Source of the DNA: Kryptolebias marmoratus
Taxonomy: Eukaryota > Chordata > Actinopteri > Cyprinodontiformes > Rivulidae
NCBI RefSeq assembly: GCF_001649575.2
Contig: NC_051448.1
Span: forward strand, 16,828,593 to 16,892,592
DNA: 64,000 bases
Reading direction: 5' to 3'
Shown here: piece after piece, positions 1-10,875 of the stretch
Layout: the number at the start of each line of letters is the position of its first letter
How positions within the stretch are numbered: the stretch's first letter is position 1
Program-made: the position numbers and the translations under genes
Notes under the pieces: generated by a model
What the model was told of the DNA's origin: nothing
The model's input: only the letters and a program-made list of their open reading frames with translations
Database searches by the model: none

Positions 1-1
1 G

Positions 2-331
2 GAGTTGGCCCCTCCCGCCGAGTCGCCCGAGCCCTCGCCGCTGAGGAGGAGCAGCAGGAGAGCCAACGAGGAGCTCAAGCCTAATTCCCAAAACGCCACC
101 CCAAGGTCAAGTCGAAAGGAATCTCCGAAGGCGGAGGAAGGGGAGGCGGCGTTAGTTTCCATGCGCACACGTAACCAAGGGCGACGGTCGGCCTGGTACA
201 TGGAGGAGGACTCCGAGGAGGAACAGAGGCAGCTGCTGTTTGAGGACTCGTCGATAACGTTCGGCACCTCCTCAAAGGGGCGTGTCCGCAAACTGACAGA
301 AAAGGCCAAAGCCAACCTTATAGGCTGGTAA
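2..331 (+). CDS. phip: PHIP (pleckstrin homology domain-interacting protein), last coding exon, partial
   Basis: This is the 3' end of a protein running in from before the window; position 2 is in frame and the stop TAA is at 329-331. The 109 visible residues are a charged Ser/Arg/Glu-rich tail ending in [17 protein letters not shown], preceded by [14 protein letters not shown] recognise this as the C-terminus of the PHIP/BRWD family (WD40 and bromodomain proteins that read chromatin and serve as CRL4 substrate receptors in the nucleus). None of those domains lies in the window. PHIP is preferred over BRWD1/BRWD3 because irak1bp1 follows in convergent orientation, as it does beside human PHIP (from memory). 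The apparent start at position 5 is a TTG inside the exon, not a real start. Confidence 0.8.
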   Translation, partial: ELAPPAESPEPSPLRRSSRRANEELKPNSQNATPRSSRKESPKAEEGEAALVSMRTRNQGRRSAWYMEEDSEEEQRQLLFEDSSITFGTSSKGRVRKLTEKAKANLIGW

Positions 332-853
332 AGAACAGCTCACTGACGCTTCAAAAGAGTTAAAGGCTCCCTGTTGAAGTTTTTCTGTGCACATATGTCT
401 GTCTGTGTGTGTGTGTGTGTGTGTGTGCGCGTGCGCGCGTGTGGACGAGGGGAGCCTCTGAACCAGCTGCTGATGGTTGAAGCTGTGGAGAGGAAACCAT
501 GCATTACCCGTTCCCTCCTCGCCGTTGACCCCCCACCCCCTCACCGCCGCGGCACGTTCGTTCGTTCCCACGCCTCCTACTTTATTGATCCATGTTGGAT
601 TACACGGGAGCACATGGAATCCCATGTTGGTGGCGGCAATACTCCTTCCGCCTGACCTTAAACGTGGTCTGGTGTCAGATTGGGCCAAACAGCAGTCCAC
701 CAGACCTAAAGTACTTGAAAAGAAATCCCGAAGAGCTCAGACCCTACCTTACTATTTTTGGAGCTTTTAAGCGCCTCCGCCGAGTAGACGCGCACGGAGC
801 GGAAATCGTTAGGTTCTGAGATGGAGTCCAGTCCACAAACCTGACACCTTTTA

Positions 854-947
854 NNNNNNNNNNNNNNNNNNNNNNNNNNNNNNNNNNNNNNNNNNNNNNN
901 NNNNNNNNNNNNNNNNNNNNNNNNNNNNNNNNNNNNNNNNNNNNNNN
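854..947. other. assembly gap (94 Ns)
   Basis: A run of N from 854 to 947 within the phip 3'UTR. The true length is unknown. Confidence 0.99.
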
Positions 948-1350
948 CCCCCGCCTTCATTGTTCCTGCTTTTTTCTATACAACCCAATCATTGATCTTT
1001 TTAAGGTGTTTCTTTGTTTTGGAAGTCTTACACATCGTCTGACCCGAGTGTGTGTACCTGTGCTAAAATACCAAATGGCGTACCCCTTGTTGGTACTGTG
1101 GATTCTGTGTACTGTTGATGTTTTTTCTGTTCTTTTTGCATGTTTATTAGGGAAAGGAAGCATCTTTTTTTCTTTCTTTCTTTCTTTCTTTCTTCAAACT
1201 GGTTTTACTGTGAGGCAGATAAAAAAGGATGCATGGGTGAGAGGAGTCATTTATGTCTCTTTATATCACGTTTCAGTGCGTCCTTAGCATTAGCAATACC
1301 TTGTGCCTTTATGTCTATGATGTGTGTGTGCGTGCGTGGCCTCTGAATGT

Positions 1351-2428
1351 ACAACCCCAATTCTGAAAAAGTTCAGATACCGTGTAAACTGTAAATAACA
1401 ACAGAATGGAACAATCGGCAAAATCTCATAAATCCATCATTTATTCACAAAGAAACACAGTAAGCCCGTCAAACGTTTGAACTAAGAAATTGTACCATTT
1501 TTAGGAAAATAAATAAAGTAATTTGGAATTGGATGGCAGCAACACAACTCTAAAAAGTTGGGACAGGTCCATGTTTCCCTCTGAAGCCTCTCCTCTTCTT
1601 TAAACATCTAGGAGCTGAGGAGAGCAGCTGCTGGAGGTTTTAGAGGAATGTTGTCCCATTCTTGTCTGACGGAGGACTCTAGCCAGTCCACAGTCCTGAG
1701 TCTGCTTTTCTAGATTTCTAAATTTCACGATGCATCGAGTTCTGTCAGTTGTCGAGAGGTCTGGACTGCAGGCGGGTCAGGTTCAGCACCCAGACTACAA
1801 ACATGCCGCTGGAAAGGATGCAGGAAGAGGTTTAGCGTCGTCTTGCTGAAAATATGCAAAACCTTTCTTGAAAAGGACGTCATCTGGATGGGATGTTCTA
1901 AAATCTTAATACTCTTTTCTGCATTGATGCACCCCCATACCATCAGAGAGGCAGGCTTTGAACTGTGAGCTGATAACAGACTGGATGGTCCCTCTCCTCT
2001 TTAGTTCAGAGGACGACATGTCTGCGGGTTTTAAAAAGAATTTCAAATTTTAATATTATTACCCCACTTCCCCTTCAGCCTTCTGTTTTGCACAGAGATG
2101 TTTTAATCTTCTGTATTTGATGAGATACTTAAAGTCTTCCTCGTTGTTAAATTGAAGGACATTATTCTGATATTCTTCCACTGTTTTTAGACAGTTTTTG
2201 TCAGCGTAGTGAACCTCTGACCATCTTTACTGTCGACAGATTCAGCTTCTAAAGTGCTCTTTATTGCCCCGCCCTCCTCCAGTGTTCCTTACTCGTAGCG
2301 CTGACTTTTTACAGCCCTGTCATTGCCCCCGTCTCCTCCTCCTGGAGATGTGTTACCGCCATCACATTTAAAACAAACCTATTTTTTTGACATCTAATTG
2401 GTTTTTTTTTTTTCATAATTGGGGTTGT
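1351..2428. mobile_element. DNA transposon remnant with ~20-bp TIRs and TA target duplication
   Basis: The ends are inverted copies: CAACCCCAATTCTGAAAAA from 1351 and, on the minus strand, CAACCCCAATTATGAAAAA ending at 2428. Each end is flanked by TA (1349-1350 and 2429-2430 as the duplicated dinucleotide). The ~1.08 kb interior has no intact ORF. The ends resemble an abundant teleost repeat I have seen, but I cannot name the superfamily with confidence; TA duplication allows Tc1/mariner or ISL2EU-like classes. Confidence 0.75.
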
Positions 2429-2687
2429 ACGTGTCTGTAAGAGCTCATGTGTGCCTGAAGAAGTTGTGTGTGTGTGTGTGTGTGTTTCTAACGAAAGCGA
2501 GCGTGTCATTGGGTTGGAGCGTACAAACAGTGGCATCCAGTCGGACCCTTGTGAGACCTTTCAAAGAAATGTATTTCTAGCAACTGAACAGACTGTACCG
2601 TTGTTGTAAACACACCATAATATTCATGTTGATATATTGTCCTGTAACCAACCAGTCGTCTGTTTGTACCTGATGAAAGAGGTGCAC

Positions 2688-2938
2688 TTAAAGCGACAGT
2701 CTGGTCATTTCTGAAGCGACGTTGTGTCAGACGCCTATCAGCCGTGAAGGATGGAGCAGAAGGCGGCCAACCAAACAAGTGCCCGTTTCAGATTCTTTTT
2801 TTTTCTGGCTTTTAAGACAAGCTTTTCTCAAAAACGACACACCGGTGTGAAGGAACACTACATTATCCAAGCAGCTCGGCGCTCCTAACAGCTGTTTGAC
2901 AGAACGTGGCTTCAGAAATGACCAGACTACCCCTTTAA
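2688..2938. mobile_element. short TTAA-type MITE with ~42-bp imperfect TIRs
   Basis: The left end (from 2688) and the reverse complement of the right end (to 2938) both begin with TTAAAG and share GTCTGGTCATTTCTGAAG. TTAA at both borders is the target duplication used by piggyBac and Kolobok elements. The 251-bp element has no ORF and sits in the inferred phip 3'UTR, where it could fold into a long hairpin. Confidence 0.75.
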
Positions 2939-4800
2939 CCACAGATCAATGCAGTTTTAGGCAGGCTACTTTTGTTTGTTTTTAAACACAAGCTTTTTAA
3001 AATGTTGGGAAGTTTCTGTTGGGAATACACATGTTCACACACATCTCACGTACAGTTGTTGTCTCGCATGTTCTAGCACTTTCTTACGCCTGAAAAGAAA
3101 CAAACAAAAAGGAAAAAAAAGGAGTTAAATCAACCCGGACCCGACTGAATTTCGATGGACATCAGAGACGAATCTTCTCCTCACCCTTCTGATTGTGTGC
3201 CTTGTCTACTCTGGCATATTGAATCCTCCGTTTCTCCTTTTGGGGCCTTTTTTTTTTTGTTTGTTTTGTTTTTTTTTTTCTTTCAAAACTTCCTAGTTCT
3301 GCTCATCAACCTGTTTGGACTTTTTTGGGGACCTGACGGGACTTTACGTGGGACGAACGGAAGAGTCCGACGGGACAAAGCATTGTACGCGCAGCATAAG
3401 GTACTGAGTTTTATAACAAGACAAAAAACAAACAAAAAAGGAGCACGGAAAGCCAAACTCTGCCTGTCTGACGGACTGCAGAGAACTGGACGGTAGCATC
3501 TAGAGACACCCGATTCATCTCATAGCTCACATATTATGAAACGTATATCCCATCCGTTTTTTTGGTTTTTTTTTTTATCATTTGTGTCTGTTTCGTAACG
3601 CGTTTGTCAATGCCAAATGTTGTCTTTGGGCACTGAAACTTTAGAACATGGCTTTTGAATGTGTTTCTTTTCTTTATTATTGAGTTTTATTGTCTTCATA
3701 GTGGGTGTTCATTTATATATAATGTGTCTGAGTCTCCCTGCCATACAAGATGATAGATATATATATATATATATATTATATATATCTCAGTGGACAGATC
3801 TGTGAAGATAGGATGTTTTCTGCTCTGCCGCACATATTTGTTCAGGAGTTGTATAAGAAGAGTTTATTCCCCAAAATGAAATGGCCAAAAAAAAACCCAG
3901 ACACCTTCCGTTTACAGCGACAAGACGTAAAAGTACATTTTTATGATAGAACTTTAAATCTTTGCCCATTCAGACATGTTTGCTCATATGTCTCATTTTT
4001 ATTTCCCTAAATATATAAACTCTTCATATACAGCTGGATTTATGTACAGGTTTGAATGAGGAGAGTGTGTAAACTACACTGCTGACCCAGGCCTCTTCAC
4101 CGTCACATAGAAAGTTATTTCTATAAAAACAAACGTGATTTTTTTCTCTCCCCCCCATCTTTAATTGGTACCGGATGGTGGAAACAAGCACCTTTAGACA
4201 GTTCGCTCTATCGCTAAAATGGAATGTTATGGATACTTTGTGCTACTTCCTGTGGTTTTTAAAAATTTTTCCTCCTCTGTGGAATCACAACACACCTGTT
4301 CGTCATTTCATCGTCTCACCTGACGCTACATCGAGCTCTAATTAGAAAGATTATCAGAGTTTTAACTTAAATTCCCTTTTTTTAAAAAAAAAAAAAAAGA
4401 AACAGTGTCCAGTTCTGTATAAAAGATATTAACGGAATTTTGTTTTTAGCAGTTTCCAGCCCCAGGTCAGAACACTTCTGCAGTTTGGATTTTGTGAAAA
4501 CGTGCAGCGATTTGACTTAGAGGTTAAAGGTCAAGGTGTGTGTGTGTGTGTGCGCGCGTATGTGTGAAGTGGCTACGTACGAGCCACCAGGTTTTAAGGA
4601 GGAACGGGACGGGAGAGCACGGGGAGGGGAGGGTGTCTCTTTTCTGTGAACTGATGGACGAAGCTGTCTTTGTTAGTTTGGATACTTTTTATATCTAAAG
4701 GAATAAAAGCATAAAGCTAGAATGTATGTGTAGGGGAGTACTGTTGTTCTGTTAGTTCATACCGATATTTTAAGTAAATAAACAGTTGTGTTTCCATTTT

Positions 4801-5704
4801 ACCTTTAGTTCTCATGGAGCCTTTTGTTGTTGTTGTTGAACAAGAAAACCTTCATTTACTGCTTGTTTGTATATCTAGGAGTCAGTTAAGGTCAAAGGTC
4901 ACCAACAAAGTTTGCTCAGAATTTTAAAAGGGTCGGACTCTGCTAAAGATTCAGGGGAACTGAATAAGAAATAGTTTGAGAAAATATTTTACCTAATTAG
5001 CCTGTACTATATTATATGTTATGTTTAATATAATCTATTCATATTTTTATTTTAATCTTTTTGTTTATGTTAACCTGCTTGTAAAATTAAAACAAGTCAA
5101 TGAGAAATGAGTCTGTAACTCTAAAACCAAACATTATAATAATTTAATTTAGGTGTTTTCAGGATCTGAGTAAGTGTAATAAAACGATCAGGGTGTTTCC
5201 AGAACTGATTGCCTGTTGAATTTAATTTGAAAATAGATAAATAGATGTTTGTGTGAGGAGGTTGTCAGATTTTTAGATCAAATATTTTAAAGGGGGGGGG
5301 GGGGGACTGTCAATATTTTCTCAAAAGATAAAATAAAACAGCTGTGTGAATCAGAATTGGGTCACATTTTCCTGCAGTGTGAACGTAGTCTTAGTGATCT
5401 CCAGCCGTGGGAAACACGTCACCTCCACCAGGAGGAGGCTGGAGTTTCTTGCTTTGTTTCAATTATTATTTGCAAATGAATAAAATATACATTTCATTTC
5501 TGGTGGCTGGAGGTGATTTTCCCTGATGATCCCAAGCCAGACACCTGATCGACTGAGCTTTGTGTGTGATGCATATCCAGTCTGGGTTGACAACATTTTT
5601 TAGGAAGCAGGAAAATAAAGATTTTATTGTTGTTAATGTCTGCAAAGAAAGAAAAAAGTCACACTTCTGGCTCCTGAATTGCAAAGCCGACCTGTAAATC
5701 TGCA
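4801..5704. other. intergenic, no gene seen
   Basis: AT-rich sequence between the phip polyadenylation signal and the GC-rich start of the next gene. It contains a poly(G) run at 5292-5305. Part of a dispersed repeat near 5230-5390 includes the phrase GCAGTGTGAACGTAGTC, which recurs near 38660. Confidence 0.6.
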
Positions 5705-6194
5705 GTCTCTGCCCCGGAAGCGGTCCGCGCGCCTTTAGCTCGGTCTCGGCGGGTCACAGACGGGACCTGTAGCCGCTCTGTGAGCGCGTGAAGCAGGTGA
5801 ACAGCACCGCCCCTCCGCCCGGACCTCCGGAGCTCGGGCGCCTCCCTGACGTGGCGCGACGCTAAAGGTCCGTCCGCTCCTCCGTGGGCCGCCGTGATTG
5901 GGCAGGATACTTATTTTGGCAAGTTTTCCGAAAGGGTAAAAAAAAAAATGTAAATACACAGGTGGCGCCGGCATGCGCGGCGTTTATGTAAATAAAAGAG
6001 AAGCGAAACCGCGCTCAAGTTTCCGAAACGCAATGTTCGGCAGAGAGCTGCGGTGAAACGCGAAGGTTTGGACTTCACACCGAGGAGAGCTCACTGGAGC
6101 GGTGTTCACTCAGAGTTAGGGTCCGGCTCGCCTCCCAGCCTGCACCTGTCCGTCTCCAGGGGAGGAGGAGGAGACCGGGGGGTGGGGGGTCGCC
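5705..6194 (+). promoter_or_regulatory. CpG-rich promoter and 5'UTR region of the YccV-like gene
   Basis: The sequence becomes CpG-dense from about 5710 to 6300 after AT-rich flanking DNA, directly upstream of the ATG at 6195. No clear TATA box is assigned. This is inferred from composition alone. Confidence 0.45.
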
Positions 6195-7873
6195 ATGCCT
6201 CGGCTCAGCCCCGCTGCCGTGCTGCAGCTCGGCCTGCTGCTCTCCGCGCTGCCCGCTCAGTACCTCATCAGCCGCTGGAGCGGCTCCTCCGCGGCTCAGC
6301 GCTACCACGCGACCACACGGTGGGTGACGCAAACACGGCCTGTGAACCCTCGTGTGTGTATGTGTGTTCACGGCCCTGATCCACGGAGCGCTGTGTGTGT
6401 TGTAGGATGCTCCGTGTGTGGCGGGACTGGAGGACGTCGTACCTGAACACCTCAGCCTGGATGGACTGGACTGAGCAGCAGTTTAACGCAGTAAAGTGAG
6501 AAACCTTCAAGCCAACTTGTAGAAACACTTTAAATAATTAAAATCAGTAACCCGCTTTAAGGACATCTGTCTTCCCCTAGGTCTCTGCTTGGTTTGGGAC
6601 AATACCAGGAGACACAAGTGTCCCCTCCCGTGGAGACCATGATTTTTGACAACGATCAGGGCTTTTTTGGAGGTCAGTGTGAAAACTTCGAGACGAAATT
6701 AGAAGAGAACGCACAAATTCGTGCTCGCTTACTGCAAATCATCTGAGACATTCCACAGTCCAATCGTCTTAGTTCGATGGTAATTTATCACCTTTAGCTG
6801 CAATCAGTCACAATATGTTTTTTATTTATAGGCTATATCACCAAATCATCCAAACCTGTCTGGCATTTCACTTTCTGACTCACATGAACTAAACAGACAG
6901 ATGTTCCAGATGACTCGAGACTATTTTTTAAAATTTCTGTTTTTAACATCTTCAAAGCTCCAGCGAAACGTGGACTGAGAACCCTCCCAGTCCTTAAACA
7001 CACTTAGTTTGACTAAAACTCGTCCTTTGGTATTGAGTGAAACGTGTCCCATGTCTCCGGTTTTCTTTTCTCATTATTTTAAATCCTAAACTCTCGCTCT
7101 CATCAGCGGTTATTGACAAAATACTCAGTGGTGCGCAGCTCACAACTTATTACACAAACCTGGAGTATTTCCTCAAAGTAAGCCGTCAGTTCTTGTTATC
7201 ACTTCAAGACTTGTCGGTCAAAGATGGACAAAAATAAAAGGGATTTTAGAGCAAAATCTGAAGATTTTATTTTGTGTATTCAAAAGAAGATGAGCTCATC
7301 TTTTTGTCCCTTCCAGCCTCTAAGGCAGTCCGCAGCCCTCGTCCCCCGTATGTCTTCCTGCGAGTCGGGGAGGTGGTGATGGAGAGGAAGGGTCACATGG
7401 TCGGGGTGGTGGTGAGCTGGGATGCCGAGCTGCGAGCTCCTCCCGAGTGGATCGACCGCATGTTCTCCAACTCTGAGGTGAGTGCTCGCGATTAACCCCC
7501 CCCCCCCGTGAATCGTTGTGTTTATGCCTCGCCAACGGTCTCTGTTGAACAAAATCACGTCACGCAGAACATGAAGGCGGAGAAGACGCCGCACTACAAG
7601 GTTCTGTTCGGCGGGCCCGGGCCCTCGTCCCTGCTGGTCGCCTACTTGCCCCAGACGCAGCTGGAGCGCGTCGCCGGCGTGAGGGTAAGTCCACGAAACG
7701 CTGCACTTTCTCACGCACTCTGCCCCCCCCCTCCACGGACTCATGCGCTCGGGTGTTTGCAGCCGGACATCCCCACACTGGAGAACTACTTCACGCATTT
7801 CGACGGGACCCGCTTCGTCATGAAGCCGTGGCTCAGGGAGCTCTTCCCGGAGGACGAGGACGAAGACGCTTAA
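6195..7873 (+). CDS. YccV/HspQ-like (hemimethylated DNA-binding-type) domain protein
   Basis: Seven exons join in frame to 252 residues: 6195-6319, 6406-6495, 6581-6672, 7107-7177, 7325-7477, 7568-7684, 7763-7873. The N-terminus (about residues 4-24) is a hydrophobic signal or anchor segment. Residues about 127-245 resemble the YccV/HspQ fold, with RSPRPPYVFLRVGEVV, then HMVGVVVSWD, PHYKVLFGGPG and a final YFTHFDGTRFVMKPWLRELFPED. In bacteria this domain belongs to HspQ, and in vertebrates it occurs at the C-terminus of FBXO21; here it stands alone behind a hydrophobic leader, with no F-box seen. The acceptor of exon 5 (AAG at 7322-7324) is fixed by reading frame. Function is unknown; ER, secretory or mitochondrial residence is only inferred. 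An AATAAA lies at 8147-8152. Confidence 0.85.
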
Positions 7874-8146
7874 CCGTCCCCCACCCCCACCTCCCTGCTC
7901 TCAGATGGCGATGCCGTCGTTTTACTCGGACAATCATCAGCGCCCAAGTGCCGACGTTTTCAGAATTTTTCAAATCTGGAGACCACTGTCGCTTGGAAAG
8001 TGTTTTATTTGAATCTGTCCAGGTAATTAATGTGAAAGTTTAAAGACTTTAAAGTTTTAACGGAGATGCTTGAAATCGTCTTTTTAAAGTGACCTTTAAG
8101 GGGCCGTCTTGGCTTTAAAATCTGTACTTCTCTTCAAGTGATGTGC

Positions 8147-8152
8147 AATAAA
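8147..8152 (+). other. polyadenylation signal AATAAA
   Basis: An AATAAA hexamer 274 bp after the stop of the YccV-like gene and only 37 bp before the stop codon of the convergent irak1bp1. Cleavage 10-30 bp downstream would fall at the very end of irak1bp1. Confidence 0.7.
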
Positions 8153-8188
8153 GTTGTTTAAAGAATCCAAACTGTGCTCGCGGCATCC

Positions 8189-10875
8189 TCAGAGTTTCTT
8201 CCTGCCTTTGTCTCTGAAGCTGAAGGAGACGAAGACATGGGAGGACACGGTGACTTTAGGTATGCGGGGAAAGTGAGGAGCTGGACTCTGCTCCCTGCCT
8301 CCATCCTGCTCCTCCTCCTCCTCATTCCTCCACTCCTTGGTCTCCTCCTCTCTGACCAGCTGAGGAGATCCCAGACTTTGCCCCAGGAGCTGACTGATTT
8401 CGGCGGCCTTCTGTTGAGCGTTTTCCACCGCTGACACGCACGCGCGCTGCCTAGGAAAAAAAAACGCACGGGTCACGGCTCAGTCGCCTGACTCGTTGGT
8501 TCAGATTAGTGCCGGTGCGCCTCAAATACCTCGTCTGGCTCAAACACTCGGGGCTGTGGCGGAACCGGGGCACCCCCACGCGGACACTCTTGTCCAGCTT
8601 TTCCAGCAGGATGCTGCAGATCTGCTCCATCTTCTCGAAGTCTGAGAACGTGACCGCGACCTGCGGGGACATTCGGCAACATCGTCGCTTTACACACACA
8701 CATTCGTTCAGTACCGACGAACCATCCAAATATCCCCACCTCTGCATCCATGGTGTACAGGTCAGCGTCTCGGTGTAGAAACCTCCTCACCGACGTGTCC
8801 TCGTCCCTGACACCGTGTTGTCTGAGAAGAATCGAGCGGTGCCAATTATTTTTATACCTCGTAGACAAAAGGAGCTCTGAGCTTCGCTTCCTCTGTAACG
8901 GATTAGTGGCATCACACTACAGTCCACCAAAAATAACATAATGTTGGCTGAGGAAATGTAGGCAAAAGTAGGATCAGCATCGGGCTCAAAAGTTTTGAAG
9001 CACCCCTACAGATTTTATGAAACAAAGATTTATAATTTGATCCTGCAAATATGACACTGTTGCTTAAAAAATAGGCCTAATATTCTGGTCAAATTCAATT
9101 TGGGTCCTGTAATAAGACAGAAAAGAAAACAAACAAAAAAAAACTCCTATAGACTGCTCACAGTTTGTGTGCACACCGTCTCAACGCCACATTGGAAGAC
9201 AAGCCCCTAGTGGACAAAAACACCAAGGACAGAGAGGGGACGAAGTGTTCTTTCAGCCGTGACGGACAACTTTCAGGTTTCAGCAGACTCGGGAACTGTC
9301 GAATCCTGGTTAGTGTTGTGGAATTTTCTTTACCAAAGAGGACAATGAAGAGTTTTGTCTTAGGATAATTTATTTAACCTATATAGCTGAGAATCACTGC
9401 GCTGAGGTGAGTCAACAGAGTGAGTCTGAAGCATTACAGATAGCTCCCCCTTCTTATACCATTGTAGGATGAGGAGGGGTCAGGGGGGAACAGAAGGGTC
9501 AGATAGCTGATCACAAGGGGAGGCAATTAAGGAGGCACATACTGGTAAATTTCCATACAGTCAGGAGGGGTCAGGGGGGAACAAAAGGACCAGATAACAC
9601 ATACATCCTGGCACCCTATAGGGATAAGAATAAAGGAATTCCTAACTAAACTAAAACATGGTGGTCACATGCAGCAAGAATCACTGAAAACAGTATTTTT
9701 CCATTACATTAGGCAGACCTGTCAACCGCACGCCTCAATCAGCACAGGTACACCTCTGCACTTTCTTCATGAAATAACATCTTCAGCTATCAGGACTATT
9801 TTGATTGAAAGGAATACTTAAAACTGTAGACTTGGTTACTGCATCGTACTCTTCCTGTAAGGATGCTGTGAAGAATAGGGTGAAATCTCTCTGTATATAT
9901 CTGCTAATTTTATCAGTAGTTTACTCCAAAAGTTTTAAAAACAAATCACCTGGACTTATATTCTGATGTTATTGTTTAAAACTTTTTTTTTTTTTTGACT
10001 TGCCACATCCTAGATAAGTAGAAATCTACACCAGCATATCAGTAGTTTACCTGTTTACATTTACCCTGGCTGTTACTACGAGTTAACCATCTGTCACTAC
10101 AACGTTTGCTTCCTGCCACCAACCAGAGACTAATAACTGTAGGCTTGGAGACATTTGCATCCCTACAGGTCTTTTCTCGTGCATGGACCCGTATCGAAAA
10201 CCAGATCATTTACTGTACTGAGGTAGGAAGTCGATAGTTGATTTGGATCATTCAGGCATTTCCTCACGTGCACATCTTCATAGGGGTCAGAAGATGTGCA
10301 CATCAGCTGGCTCAAGCACCTTTTGCATATTTAAATTTTTGTGTTGCTTTTCTTCTCTTTGGTTTTGTTGCCATCGAACTTAGTAAATTAAGCAGATATA
10401 AGTTATCATCCCCGATCCAAGTCATTTCTAAGGTGAAGCACTTTGTCTTCCCACATGGCGGGTGAACTTCCTGTCCACACATCCTAATGAGAGGACCTGG
10501 CTGTATTTGGGTGTGGTGAACTAAACTTTTTTTTTAGACAAATATCGTCATTACAACTGGAGCTACTTGACTAATAATAATGCTCGCCATTTTTTTTGTC
10601 TGTTTTTACCTGAGGGCCTGTAAAATGTAATCGAGTCGCCGCGTGACGCTGTTGGTCACCTCGTTCACGGACTCCTTGGCGCTGGTCACGCTGACCCGCA
10701 GCGACGCTAGGTCGGCCGGGCTCGACACCTCCGCCACCCCGGTGACCTGGACCCCCCTCCCCTGACCGCCGAGTCCGTCTCTGTGACCTGCTCTCGGTCC
10801 AGGTCCCCGCTGCCGGTCCTCACCGGCGAATTCATCCGCAGGTAAGGCGGCGAAGACGCGAAGCGGAGCGTCCAT
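8189..10875 (-). CDS. irak1bp1: IRAK1-binding protein 1 (SIMPL)
   Basis: Four exons on the minus strand: 10610-10875 (start), 8740-8821, 8530-8660, 8189-8450 (stop), joining in frame to 246 residues (human about 260). Recognisable blocks are VTGVAEVSSPADLASLRVSV, RRLDYILQAL, YTMDAEVAVTFSDFEKM, VSAVENAQQKAAEISQLLGQ and EEETKEW, in the same order as mammalian IRAK1BP1. The family (SIMPL/DUF541 domain) binds IRAK1 and modulates NF-kB signalling in mammals; that role is inferred here. The start is the first in-frame ATG (10875). The gene is tail-to-tail with the YccV-like gene, and a minus-strand AATAAA at 8004-8009 implies overlapping 3'UTRs. A short glutamate run (E5) precedes QDGGRE in the last exon. 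Confidence 0.92.
9468..9600. repeat. two near-identical ~35-bp direct repeats in irak1bp1 intron 1
   Basis: AGGAGGGGTCAGGGGGGAAC followed by A(G/A)AAGG and CAGATA occurs near 9471 and again near 9564, about 93 bp apart. They lie in an intronic stretch (8822-10609) with no coding signal. Origin is not recognised. Confidence 0.6.
10268..10301. repeat. perfect 12-bp inverted repeat with 10-nt loop
   Basis: GTGCACATCTTC (10268-10279) is followed after 10 bases by its exact reverse complement GAAGATGTGCAC (10290-10301). It lies in irak1bp1 intron 1. It could form a hairpin in RNA or be the centre of a decayed inverted-repeat element; no function is claimed. Confidence 0.7.

Larger units (their letters stand above)
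332..4800 (+). other. phip: phip 3'UTR (inferred), with polyadenylation signals
   Basis: No supportable coding sequence follows the phip stop for more than 5 kb. AATAAA hexamers lie at 4702-4707 and 4777-4782, so a 3'UTR of about 4.4 kb is inferred. It carries a GT microsatellite near 399-428, a TTTC tract near 1169-1196, a TG tract near 2464-2486, a TA tract near 3749-3786, the assembly gap and two DNA transposons listed separately. The polyadenylation site is not proven; an earlier site would shorten the UTR. Confidence 0.5.

Noticed and set aside
706..960. Minus-strand open frame spanning the N run
   Set aside because: Most of it is translated from Ns in the assembly gap; no evidence of coding.
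7310..7316. CCTTCCAG as the exon 5 acceptor in the YccV-like gene
   Set aside because: It would shift the frame and destroy the RSPRPPYVF motif; the acceptor at 7324 keeps phase 0.
7280..7798. 172-codon minus-strand ORF opposite the YccV-like exons
   Set aside because: A GC-rich antisense shadow of real exons; no family match.
6195..7873. Bacterial contamination or recent transfer for the YccV-like gene
   Set aside because: Seven exons with proper splice sites, vertebrate-like leader and position between phip and irak1bp1.
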